A stretch of DNA of 64,000 nucleotides, from the NCBI GenBank assembly GCA_019638235.1, contig JAHBUE010000002.1, positions 186,001-250,000 on the forward strand, given 5' to 3'. The stretch is from Cyclobacteriaceae bacterium (GTDB lineage Bacteria > Bacteroidota > Bacteroidia > Cytophagales > Cyclobacteriaceae). Below are positions 1-12,800 of the stretch, one piece after another (position 1 is the stretch's first letter; each line of letters starts with the position of its first letter). The translations under genes were made by a program, and so were the position numbers. Below the pieces are notes generated by a model. The model was not told the origin of the DNA, made no database searches, and worked only from the letters and a program-made list of their open reading frames with translations.

Positions 1-856
1 GTCCGAGTTGAATGATCAGCGCATCGGCAGACATGGTATTGATCACGTTTTTCTCCCACGGCTTGCCGCGATACCAGATACCAACAGAAACCGGATCGAT
101 ATGGTAGTTCAAGCCCATATCAAACTGGCTGAACGTTTTACCCTGCCAGCGATACATAATGGAAGGCGTAAGATACGATACACGATACGACCTGGAGCGA
201 AGCGTTCCGTCTGATAAATCCAGCCGAAGTCCGGCATGTACAGTACCCTTCATGGGCAGGCGGCTAACATCTCCCAACACAGAAAGGTTGGGTTGATTCA
301 TGTGATGAAAGGCCGTGCCAATCCAGAATGAGCGATTATACAACAACGCACCTGATCCGAAATCAAAGTAACTCTGCCTGCCGATTCGATCTATGTCAGG
401 ATCGATAGAATAATACTGTCCGTCACGTTCATATTCAAGTCCATCACCTAATCGTATCCTGCTCCTGTCTATTCCATTTGTACCATATCCAAAATACAGC
501 CCCGGAGAAAACACCCAGTTGTCGTTTAGCTTTACTTTGTAAGAATACAACACGCCAACCGTGCTGGTACGCCAGCCTGCCGAACCCATTTTATCGGTTG
601 TTGCAAGGATACCAAAGCCACTGCGCAGTTCATCCACAAAAATATCGTAGGATGCCGCATACGTTGCAAAAGCCTGTGGCAGGTTAGGCCATTGCACCCG
701 GTGATTAAAGGTTACACGCTGTTGTGGTGTAATACCGGTAAAGCCGGGGTTCAGAAACAACGGTGCCTGGTAATACTGCGAAAACTGTATGTCTTGCGCC
801 TGTAGGCCCAGCACAACCAACATTCCTAACATTATACCTGATAGTTTTAAGCGCAT
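1..856 (-). CDS. PorP/SprF family type IX secretion-associated outer-membrane protein (3' end outside window)
   Basis: Translation from the ATG at 856-854 gives a signal peptide (MRLKLSGIMLGMLVVLGLQAQ) followed by QDIQFSQYYQAPLFLNPGFTG, the classic opening of the PorP/SprF family; at least 285 residues are present and the reading frame stays open to the window edge. Family members are outer-membrane beta-barrels linked to the type IX secretion system; in Flavobacterium johnsoniae SprF is needed for export of the giant adhesin SprB, whose gene lies immediately upstream. Here the same order is seen: the giant gene ends at 869 and this gene starts 12 nt further on, so they are very probably one operon, and this protein is probably the dedicated partner of that giant protein (inference). 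The family call is secure; the pairing rests on context. Confidence 0.9.
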   Translation of the reverse strand, partial: MRLKLSGIMLGMLVVLGLQAQDIQFSQYYQAPLFLNPGFTGITPQQRVTFNHRVQWPNLPQAFATYAASYDIFVDELRSGFGILATTDKMGSAGWRTSTVGVLYSYKVKLNDNWVFSPGLYFGYGTNGIDRSRIRLGDGLEYERDGQYYSIDPDIDRIGRQSYFDFGSGALLYNRSFWIGTAFHHMNQPNLSVLGDVSRLPMKGTVHAGLRLDLSDGTLRSRSYRVSYLTPSIMYRWQGKTFSQFDMGLNYHIDPVSVGIWYRGKPWEKNVINTMSADALIIQLG

Positions 857-868
857 AGGGTCTTCAAG

Positions 869-3800
869 TTATCGAATCAAGGTTACATCTCCAATCTGTG
901 TGGTTCGCTGGCCATCCACCAGTCGTAACACGAGTTTATACACATACACACCTGCCGGCAACAGGTTGCCGTTCCGGTCGTAGCCATCCCAGCCGCGTAA
1001 CGGTTGCCCCGGTGAGTTGCGGCTTTCAAAAATCAGGTTACCCCAACGATCAAATATCTGCATGTTAAATGAGTTTGGTTCGTTGAGATTGATACCCCGC
1101 ACAAAAGGCAGGAACACATCGTTTACACCACCCGGCCCCTGAACACCACCGTTTGGCCCGGAAGGATCGGGTGTAAAGGCATTTGGTATGCGCACCTGGC
1201 CACCTTCACGCGCCACAATTTCCTGGCGGGCGGTGTCGGTACATACTACGCTTCCGCGGATTTCCTGCATAACCAATGTTATGGTATAGCGTCCTTCTAC
1301 CGGGTAGAAGTATGTCGGATCAGGTTCGCCCAACAGGCGTGTTACAACATCATTGGTGTCGCCAAAATTCCATAGGAATGAAACTTCATCAGCAGGAACA
1401 TTGGTTGGTTGCGAGAAGTTAAACGTTATCAACTCGGTATCGGGCACAAACAAGGTTGTAGGTCGTGCCTGGAAGGCGGCCATCGGATTCTGGTAAATCT
1501 GAATTGGCGTGGCCGAATTATCCGTAAATAAAACCTGACCAGTAATACTGTTGGACACCTTCAGGAAAATGGTGTATTCGCCTGGGTTCGCAATGAAGAA
1601 GATAGGATTCGGGGCTGTTGATAAAGCCGCTACCCTGCCGTTCTGATCACGAACTGTCCATTCAAACATATCTACACCTGTAGAAGCCGAACTGTTAACT
1701 TCAATCTCTGCCGGGAAACATGCAGCTTGTGGAGTGTAGGTAAAGCCTGCGGCCAAAGGCGGCAAGTTCACAACAATTGTTTTTGTTTCGGTGCTGCTAC
1801 AATCCAACCCGTTTGCCTGTGCTGCAAGGTTAATTGCAGTAAGGCGAACATCGCGCGGGCCAAATGAATTATACTGAACATTTTGAGTACCTATTCCGCT
1901 ACCGGTAGATGGATTAGAACCTATACCAAAATCCCAATCGTACTGGAAGTCAGTCAGGTCAAGCGGAGTTGATGTATTGGTGAACACGGCATTAGCAAAC
2001 CCACCGGCAAAATCATCCAATGTTTCGGTAAAGGAAGCTGTAACTTCTCTGTAAACCGTAATCGGAATAATATACTCTGGTGAAGGACAGTTGCCGTTAT
2101 TGGCTACATACACCACTTCATAAATAATCGGGTTCTGTGTTGTGGTATTGGTAAAGGTATAGCTTACCTGCTGGGTACTGCGCACGTCTAACTCCTGACC
2201 AACATTGCCCTGTACGCGGTAGAACCAACGATGCGTTGCTGCACCGATAGAACTATTAAAGAAATTGATCGTTTCACCACTACATATTTCATCCTTATCG
2301 GGGAAGATGTTCACGAATATTTCAGGGAACACCGAAATCGTTTCAAAGTGCACATCCTGGCAAATATCCAATGGGGGATCGAGCGTTGTTTGCAAGGTTA
2401 CTTTATAGCTGATCGTTCCCGTAGGTGAAGGATTCACAAACTGATGGGTAATGGTAGCATTTGCCTGTGTTGTGGCAGCCGTAAAGATAGTTTCGGTGCC
2501 ATCAAACCAGCGCCAGGTGTATGTTACGCCCGCCACCTGGTTATACTGGAATTCGGCTGTGAACGGAGAACATCCATCCACAGGGCCAACGATGCTAAAT
2601 GTTGCATCGGTTTCTCCAACGGTTACAGTTACCGTTTCACCTGCAGGCGTAAACGGACAACCATTTATATCGCTTACCGCAGTCAACTCATAGGTTGTTG
2701 TTATGGTAGGCGATACCGGAATCACGCGAATGTTTCCAAGCCCGGTCAACGGGAACGTAGTAGTGCCGTTTGCATCCGTTGCAGTGTAGGTTGCTGTAAA
2801 CGGAGGCTGTCCGTCAAGTTGCAATACCAAGAACTGGGTCTGTCCCACACACATGGCGAGGTCGCTCGTTAACCAACGTCCACCCACCGTAGGCGCAACG
2901 GTTACTACCATTGTAGCCGGATTGCCCACGCAAGATGAAGGCGCAGGACCGGTAGGTATTACCTGGTACAAAATTGTACCGGGGAAGAAATCGGCATTGT
3001 TCAATGTTTCGGTAATCGAATTGCCTGTATTAGGCGATGTAAACCCGGTAATGTTCGCGCTTGATGGCGTAGCCGTCCAGTTGAATACAGTACCGGCCAC
3101 CGGGCTGGTTAACGGAACGTTAATGCCATCGTTATCGCAAACCGTAATAGCCGGAGGCAACCCGGTTACACTGGGTATCGGGTCAACGACAACATTGATC
3201 ACTACGGGTGTACCCTCACATCCGGCAGGACTTGTTGGTGTTACTGTGTAAACCACATTGCCAGGTGTATTGCTGTTATTGAATAACGTCTGGAATAATA
3301 AACTTCCTGCACCCGGAGATGCGCCCACTACATTGGCATCTGCGGCTACCGTCCAAACACCAAAAGTGTTCACCACATCATAGGTAAAACTAATATTGAT
3401 GTTGCTTCCGCTACATATTTGTTCGGCTAATGATGAGGCAATGATGGTTGGCCTCGGGTTAACGGTAACCACAATTTGCACACCATCTCCCACACAACCC
3501 ACTGCGGGTGTTTGAGGGCGAAGGGTGTAGGTTACGGTTTGAGTTACAGCAGTCGGGTTATCCAGGATGTCATCCAACATGCTGTTATTCGTGAAGATAG
3601 AACCCACCGGTGAGAACCCGGTTACACCCCCTGTGGCTACTACACTTACAAGTTCAAATTCAACCGTACCGGATGAAGGTACAGTGGCAGATGTAAGGCT
3701 GAAACCTGTTGGTATTCCTTCGCAAACCGTAGTTTGTGTTGGTGTAATCGTAACCTTAGGTTTCGGCTCAATACTTACCACAACATCTACAAAATTACCT

Positions 3801-6800
3801 GTACAACCGTTGCCTGTTTTTGCACCATTGGCAACAGGTGTAATGCGATACGTTACTGTTTGAGGTGTGTCGTCATTGTTAACCAGGTTATCGGCAATTA
3901 TATGGCCTTGCGGCAGATTGCTTTGTATCGGGAAGAACCCGGAAACAAGCCCTGAACTGGCAAACGCCTGGTAATTAAAGGTAATAATACCCGCTGACGG
4001 AACGGTAGGCGAGTTCAATACAATATTTGTAAGCGCATTACTGCAAATGTCAGTTGAATTATTGACCGGTGCTGCCACTACTGCAGGTTCAACGCGCAAT
4101 ACAATAGCATGTGCAGGCCCGCGACAACCGGCTGCTGTAACCGGCACTACGCTATAGGTTACGGTTAACACACTATTTGTATTGTTGGCGAACACATCGT
4201 TCCTGATTTCATTTATATCGGTTGTGATACGAGGCGTTCCGTTGAACGTAACCGGAGTCAGGCCGCCATCTACAACTATCGAAATAATATCGTAGCTCAC
4301 CGCAATTGCGCTGGTAGGGCTTGTTCCCAGGATAATATTGGAAGTTTCGTTGCTACATACAATAGCATCGAGGTTTGCCGCCATAGACGGGGCAGGATTT
4401 ACGGTAAAGATCACCGTTCCTTCATCTCCCAAGCAACCATCTGCCGAAACCGGTACTACGCGGTAGCGTGCCTGTAACGGGCTGTTTGTTGTGTTCGTAA
4501 AGAAATCATTTTGAATAGCCGTTGCAGGCTGTCCGTTACCGATAGAAGCATTACCAGGGCCGGGCTGTAAACCCAGATCCCAGTTGATCTGTGTAATGTT
4601 GTATGATACTGCCGCGATAGAACCGGGTGCAACGGCAAGAAGCACGCCTGTGGTAACATCGCTACAAGCCGGTAACGGGCTTAGCGCAGGATCAATCACA
4701 GGTTCAGGATTAACCGTAACCAACACAACTGCCGGGTCACCCAAACAACCTTGCGCACTTATCGGTACAAGGGTGTACTCGACAGTAAGATCGCCATTGG
4801 TAACATTGGTAAAGCGATCATTTGCAATTGCGTTTGCGTTCACACCAGGTTGAACAATTGAATTTCCCGGAGCCGGTGTTAACCCACCCGGTACATTGAT
4901 ACTGATAATATTGTAGGATGTAGCCGGTACTGACAGGCCGTTTGTGGCCAATACAATGTTGGTGCGCGAATCGCTACAAACCGTTACGTCAAGGTTGGGA
5001 TTCAATACAGGTTCAGGATTAACCGGAACAGTAATTACAAACGGATTCCCCACACAACCGTCAGGATCTGATGTAGGTGTAACCGTATAAACCGCGTTCA
5101 ATGGCCCGCCTGTTTCATTATGTAATGTTTCTGCAAGGTTGCCAGAGCCTGCACCAATACCACCGGTTATACCGGGTGCATACGTGGCTGTCCACGTAAA
5201 GGTTGACGGCACAAGGTTCGTAATATCATCCTGCGGATTCAGGTTAAAGGCATCATCAGAGCATACTGCCGGGCGCGTAACGTTAGCGCCAACCGGCTGC
5301 GAGTTGATCGGCACGGTTATCGTAAACGTACTACCCGGGCAAGAGCCACCGGAAGCAGGCGTTACGGTAAACACGGCATTCAGTACAAAACCGGTAAGGT
5401 TCTGCAACGTGCCGGTAACATTACCGGTTCCATTTGCTACACCACCGGTCAGACCAAAATCATAATTAGCTGTCCATGTAAAGGCTGAAATGATACCGTT
5501 GGTAATTTCATCCTGCGGATCGAAAGAGAACGGAGTATTTGAGCACACCGGGAGTTTGGTCGCATCAGCGCCAACGGGTTCTGAACTTACAGGAACAATA
5601 ATAGTAAAGGGCACACCGGGGCAACCGTTAGTGGATGTAGGGGTTACGGTATATTCCGCATTTAATACAGTACCTGTATTGTTGACAAGTGTTTCGGCTA
5701 TTGCGCCCGTACCGGAACCTGAGCCACCGGTCAATGCTCCATCATAAATGGCTGTCCATGAAAAGGCGCTGTTAATACCGTTGGTTATATCCAACTGCGG
5801 ATTGAAATTAAACGGAACGCCTGAACATACTACAGCTTTTATATCATCTGCTCCTACCGGTTCTGAACGAACAGGAACGGTAATGGTGAAGGTAGAGCCT
5901 ACACAATTTGTTATTGTTGATGTAGGTGTGATGGTGTACACAGCATTCAGCGTTCCACCACTAACATTGTTCAACGCTTCAGCAACAAACCCTGAACCAT
6001 TATTAGCGCCACCGGTTAACCCCGGATCGTACACGGCTGTCCAGGTATAGGTTGCAGTAATTGAGTTGGAAACGTTATCCTGGGGATTAAACGAGAAAGC
6101 CTCATCAGAACAAACCGGTGTTTTTACTGTGTTGATAGCCAGAGGTTCGGGGTTGATCGGAACAGTTATCGTAAACGATGCACCGGCACATCCTTCCGGA
6201 GATGAGGAAGGTGTAACTGTATAAACAACGGAGTGTTGCGCATTGCTGAGATTGGTGAGTGTTTCCGCCACTGCCCCGTTTCCACTACCGGCTCCACCGG
6301 TAATTTCGGCAGGATACGCAGCCACCCAACTAAAGGATGAGTTTACGCCATTGCTGATTTCAAGCTGTGGATTAAAACTGAAAGGCACATCGGAACATAC
6401 TGCTGCCTTGATGGCATCTACGCCAACAGGTTGAGGATTAACCTGGATAGTAACGGTAAACGAACTGCCCACACAACCTGCCGGAAGGTTTGAAGTTGGT
6501 GTAACCGTATAGACTGCAGTTAATACACCCCCGGTAAGGTTGACAAGTCTTTCAGAAAGCAACCCATTACCTGCACCTGCACCGCCTGTCAGGTCTGTAT
6601 CGTAAACGGCTGTCCAGGTAAATGAACTGGCAACACCATTAATAATGTCGTTTTGAGGGTTAAAGCTAAACAGCACATCGGAACACACCGGAGGACGCGA
6701 AGCATTTGAACCTACCGGCTCGGGGTTAACCGGAACGGTAATGGTGAAATTACTTCCCACGCAAGTACCCGCTGTCGGGGTGATCGTGTACACAGCGTTA

Positions 6801-9800
6801 AGTTGTCCACCTGTTTGATTGGTAAGCGTTTGATTGATTACACCTGTTCCATTCACATCGCCACCTGTTAATCCGGCAGGATACACGGCCGTCCAGACGA
6901 ACGTGGCTGTTGTTCCGTTTGAAATCTCGGCTTGCGGATCAAAGTTAAATGGAGTACCAGAACAAACCGGTAACTTCGTACTATTTCCGGCAACAGGTTC
7001 GGAGCCAATCGGAACGATAATGGTAAACGGATTACCTGCACAACCTTCCGGATTAGAAGTAGGTGTAACTGTGTATGTTGCATTCAATGTTGTTCCGCTA
7101 AGGTTCGTAAGCGTTTCTGCAATGTTGCTTGTTCCAAATCCGGCACCTCCGCTCAATCCGGGTTCATACGAAGCCGTCCACGCAAAGGTTGAGGTTACAC
7201 CATTAGTAATATCCAACTGAAGATTAAAATTAAAGGCTACATCAGAACACACGATGGTTTTGGTATCATCTGCTCCTACAGGCTCAGGGTTAACCGGCAC
7301 TGTAATAGTGAAGGAAGCACCCGGGCAACCCGTGGTAGCCGTAGAAGTTGGTGTAACGGTATACACTGCATTCAGAACGCCTCCTGTTACATTCTCAAGA
7401 GTTTCATTTATTGTTCCTGTTCCATTGGTCGCTCCGCCAGTTAACCCGGGTGCATAAACTGCTGTCCAGGTAAAATTAGCGGCTACGCCATTGGTTATAT
7501 CTAATTGCGGGTTAAAGCTGAAGGAAACATTGGAACATGCTGCCGATTTGATAACATCTGCGCCAACAGGTTCAGGATTAACCGGAACAGTAATCGTAAA
7601 GATTGCACCTGTACATCCATCAACAGATGTTGGTGTTACTGTGTACACCGCGCTCAACTGTCCTGCTGTAACATTCACCAATGTTTCAGCCACATTACCT
7701 GTGCCATTGCCTGCTCCGCCAGTTAACCCGCCAGGGTAAGTGGCTGTCCAGGTAAAGGTGCTGGCTACGCTATTGGTAATTTGTGTTTGCGGATCAAAGT
7801 CGAATGCTTCATTTGAACAAACAACAGGTTTGGTTTGAGGGTTTGCTACAGGTTGAGGGTTTACCGGCACCGTTATAACAAAAGGCGGATTACCCACGCA
7901 CCCACCACCTACGGCTATGGGCACAACTGTATATACGGCATTAAGCTGGTTCGGTGTCAGGTTAACCAATGTCTCGGCAAGATTGCCGGTTCCGTTTCCT
8001 GCCCCACCGGAAAGTCCAGGATCGTAAGCGGCTGTCCACGTAAACGTGCTGATCACACCATTTGTAATATAAAGCTGCGGATCAAAGTCGAACGCAACAT
8101 TTGAACATTGAGCTGCTTCGGTTAAATCATCACCGACAGGTTCGGTATCAATGGGTACAGTAATGGTAAACGGATCGCCATCGCAATTGAATGCTGATCG
8201 CGGAATAATGGTGTACACTACATTCAGTACACCGCCTGATAAGTTCGTTAATGTTTCGGCAACAGGCCCGGTGCCATTTGTTATTCCACCTGTAATACCG
8301 GTAGGATAAACTGCCGTCCAGGTAAAGGATGCTGATACTCCGTTATTGATTTCAGCCTGCGGATCAAAGCTGAACGGGGTATCGGAACAAACAACAGCTT
8401 TAGTTGAATTTACACCTACCGGTTCAGGGTTAACCGGAACCGTAACGGTAAATGGAGTACCAACGCATCCGTCAGGAGTAGACGTTGGTGTAACAGTAAA
8501 CACAGCATTTAATTGAATGTTGGTCTGGTTAACGAGGGTACCCACCACATTGCCAACACCATTGGCTGCACCACCGGTTAATCCGGCAGGATACGAGGCC
8601 GTCCACGTGAACGTTGCTGCAACGCCATTCGTAATAAACGTTTGCGGATCGAAGTTAAAGGCTTCATCGGAACACACTACTGCAACTGCAGTATTGGCGC
8701 CAACAGGTTTCGGGTTAACCGGAACCGTAATCGTAAACGTTGCTCCCGCACAACCACTGGCTGACGTTGGCGTAACGGTATATACCGCGCTCAACTGGCC
8801 TGTGGTAATATTGGTGAGCGATTCATTAATCGATCCAACACCATTTATCGCACCACCTGTTAATCCCGGAGGATAAAATGCTGTCCAGGTAAACGAACTT
8901 GTAAGGCCGTTGGTAATATTTGCCTGAGGGTTAATACTGAAGGCTACATCCGAACAAAATACAGTCGCAATAGAATTATCAGCCGTTGGCTCAGGATTGA
9001 TCGTGATAACAATAGTTTCAGCAACACCCAAACAGCCCGCGCCAGAGGTTGGTGTAATGGTATAGGTTGCTGTTATAGGAGTGCTTGACGTGTTTACCAA
9101 CACATCCGTAATGTGCAACGTGCCCGGAATACCGGATGCTACATTAGTACCGGCAGAACCTTGTGTTGACCCATCGGACATTACCGGGGCAGACCAGTTG
9201 AATACCGTGCCTGATGGAAGGTTTAATGGCGATAAGAAAATCTCTTTATTTACCGGTTGACTACTGCAAATTATTCTGGTTTGACCAGATGCTACTACCG
9301 GTGCCGGGTTAACCGTAACCACAACATCTTGTGCAGGGCCGGCACAACCGCCCGGTGCTGAGGTTGGCGTTACACGATATGTAACCGAACCTACTGCTCC
9401 CGAAAAATTAGTGAGCACCTGGCTGATTTGGCCTGTACCGTTATCGCCTACTGATGCTCCGTTTACCAAACCGGTAACGCTGGTTACTACCCAACTGAAA
9501 GTTGATGGAATACTTGACGTAAGGGTTAGCTCATCCTGCGTTGCCTGACCGCTACATAAAGATGCTAATGGCAACGAGGTCATTACAGGGCGGTCATTAG
9601 CGGTGATCACCAATGTTGCTGCTGCCCCCGAGCAACCTGTTGGAGAAACTTCTGACACCCTGAGGGTTGCAGAGTTTGCTGTACCAAAATCAACAGTAAC
9701 CTGGCTTAACCCTGTACCACTGGCAGCACCCACAATAGCGGCATCGCCTGCTATAACCGACCACGTATAAGTGGATAACGGATTTGACGATGCGGTTTGA

Positions 9801-12800
9801 TATACAACACCGGTTTGCTGTTTACAAACAGGATCTGGTCCATTGATTACATTGGCTGTCGGGCTTGATTCAACAGTAATTTGAAAAACCTGAGGGTCAC
9901 CTACACAATTATCAGCTGAAGTTTCGGTAACGCTTATGTTATAGACATCCGGGTTGGGTGCATTGGTTAAACCGGGGAACTGAAGCAATACAAAGAAATC
10001 ATTAGGACCCCCACCGGCAAATCGTTGATAAATGCCAGGGTTATCAGCAGGCAGGTTCCACGAATAGGTTGACCCTGCATTGATTGTCTGAATCTGGTAA
10101 AGAACCGTTGTTGGTCCAACACAGACATTCGTACCACCAATAATCGGGTTGATGCCCGGGCGGGGATTGATACGAAACTCTACTTCTGCCACATTATGAC
10201 AGTTAGTAGCCGTGTTGGTAACGCGCGCAAAAAATGATGTACCATCACTCACGCCATCCACATCCGTTGGAGAGGCAACAGGTGTTGTGAGGGTAACATC
10301 GGTAAACCACGCAACAGATCTGTTGGCAACTATACCATCGGCTACGGCAGCATTATAAAAAGTGAGATCAACATTATTGATTACACCTCCGCCAATGTCT
10401 TCTTCACAAAAGTCAGGATTTAGATTAGCAATAGCGGGGCTTGTATTTACGGTAAAGGTGATGATACCATCTTGTGTACAACCGGGTGTAACGTCTGTTC
10501 GCGTTACACGGGTGTACAGAATTTCTCCATGCGAAACCACATCAGGGCCTGTAAACGGAATTGTTCTTCCTGCATCTGTAAAATATTGCACCGTTCTTCC
10601 GGTAGAACTTGGTATACCGGTTATGACATCGTCCAATGTATTTAGATAGGCGAGCGTAATGGTTGCATCGCCCGATCCCGGTGTATCTTCACAAAGTGGA
10701 GGAAGCGGATCAGTATTATCAGGAAGCGCATGACGTGTTACCGTCACCTGGTCGTTGGTTGAACTGCAAACACCCAACGCGCTGGTGACCGTCCAGGTAA
10801 AAGTAGTGTTGCCAACAGGTAAACCGTTTACGGCAGTAAGCGGATCGTTTACATCAACAATAAAAGGAAGTGTTGTACCTGCTCCCGAAACAAAAACATT
10901 GTCGAACTTATGTCTTTCGTCATCTGCATTATTTAAAGCCCGAACAATAATCTGAATAGTGTTTCCGGTAAGGCCATTCACGGTAAACGTTTCAAACGTA
11001 TTGTTTACCGTACTGTTGCCTTCTATCTGGCCTATCAATATTTCAGGGCCTCCGTTTATGGAATAGAACGCACGGATATAATCAAGCGGAGCTATTTCCA
11101 TTCCTCCGTCTTCCGCCAACTGAATGGACACGGTAACATTCGGGATTGCCGTAATGGGTACTACCGATGAGCGCCACACTACTTCATTATCAACATCCCT
11201 GATCTCCATAGCTCCACCAACAACCTGGATGTAGTCAGTCGCAGCAGTCAGCGAGGCCGCAGGAACTTCAACACTCCAGTTTCCACCGGGGTGGTTGAAG
11301 GTTGCTGCACCTGTAGGCCCTATCAGGCCAAGTCCGTTATCCGATGCTGGGAATGTTTCATAATACAGAGCATTGCCAACACTCCATGTACCGGTACCAC
11401 CATTGTTTGCTGGTGTTGCCGCAAGGTTTACATCAGGGTCGCAGGTTGAGAAATCAGGGCCGGCTACTGCAGGTGCGGGAAGGCGATCGAAGGTGATGGT
11501 TACCGGATCGTTGACCGGTGTACATGCACCGGTCGGATCATCCGTAACCAACCGTAACTGAACAGATCCAGCCGTAAAATCAGCAGCCGTTGGTATATAA
11601 ATATCTTCTACAGGATTTGTGTTATCAAAATTGCCGTTTGCCCCACCACTTGACTGGAAAGTTCCTGATCCTGTAACCCTTTCCCAACGGGCCGATGAAG
11701 CTCCTCCTCCAAAAGTACCGGATAGGTTTACGTTAAATGCGGGTGTTGGAGGATTATCAAGACAGGTAGTAAAACCAGCAGGTGCTGTTACTGTAGGAGG
11801 ATTTCTAAAGACAATATCTACAAAGTCATCAGAAGGATCACAAGTACCGGAAGAAAGTGTCCAACTGTATCTGTATGTTCCAGGCACTGTTACCGTTACC
11901 TGGGCATTTCTTGCATTAACATTGGGGCTGAATGACGATGTTCCGGGGCCAGAAACATGCGCCCACGTACCAGTAGCGAAGGTTGGATCATTGCCATTAA
12001 GTGTGTATGTAAAGCCGCAGGTGTCATCATTATTACCAGCATTTGATGCAGGAGGTGTGGTTCCAAAGTCAACAGTTATTTCCGCAGAACTTCCACAAGG
12101 CGGATTTATAGTCCAACGAAAAACATAAATGCCATTAGTAGAAACAGTAGCTGTAGCGTTGGGGGTCGTTGGACCTGGGTTGAAGTTCACAGTTCCTGGT
12201 CCACTTACTAAAGTCCATTGACCTGTATTAGGAGCAGGGTCGCTTCCACCTAAAGGATTTGAGGTTAGTGAGACCTGGCAAAGTAATTGGTCTGGTCCTG
12301 TGTCAGCCGGGTTTGGATTAGCTGAAATAGTTACAGTTCTGGGAGCTGGGGTTGAGGAGCAAGTAACGCCTCCACCAAAATCTGCGGTAACAACATAGTT
12401 CAAATTGTGAGTACCTGATGGAGCAGATGCCTGTACGGTAGGTTGCTGTATATCCGTAGCATCCAATATGCTGGCACCACTCCAGGTATGGCCTCCTGGA
12501 ACAAGAATTGTCGGGTTAAATGGGTTACCTCCTCCAGCAGAGGGTGGCAATGTCGGGTTTCCATCTAACTGTAAAGTCTCCCCTTCGCATAAGGTAGCAG
12601 GGTCAGGAAGGATACTGGCTGTCGGTCTGGCGCGGACGTTTACCGCTAACGAGCGCGAATTTCCACACTGAGGAGCTGTTGTGTACCTTCTCTCCACTGT
12701 TACATTTCCTCCCGCTACAGCCGCTCCAGTAGTTACCGTTATGGATTGCGTTCCCTGTCCACTATTTATTGTCCATCCTGTTGGAACTGTCCAAAAATAC

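Noticed and set aside
8590..8600. CCACGTGAAC as a parS candidate
   Set aside because: It lies within the coding repeats of the giant gene, matches only part of the parS palindrome and similar words recur in neighbouring modules through shared coding sequence.
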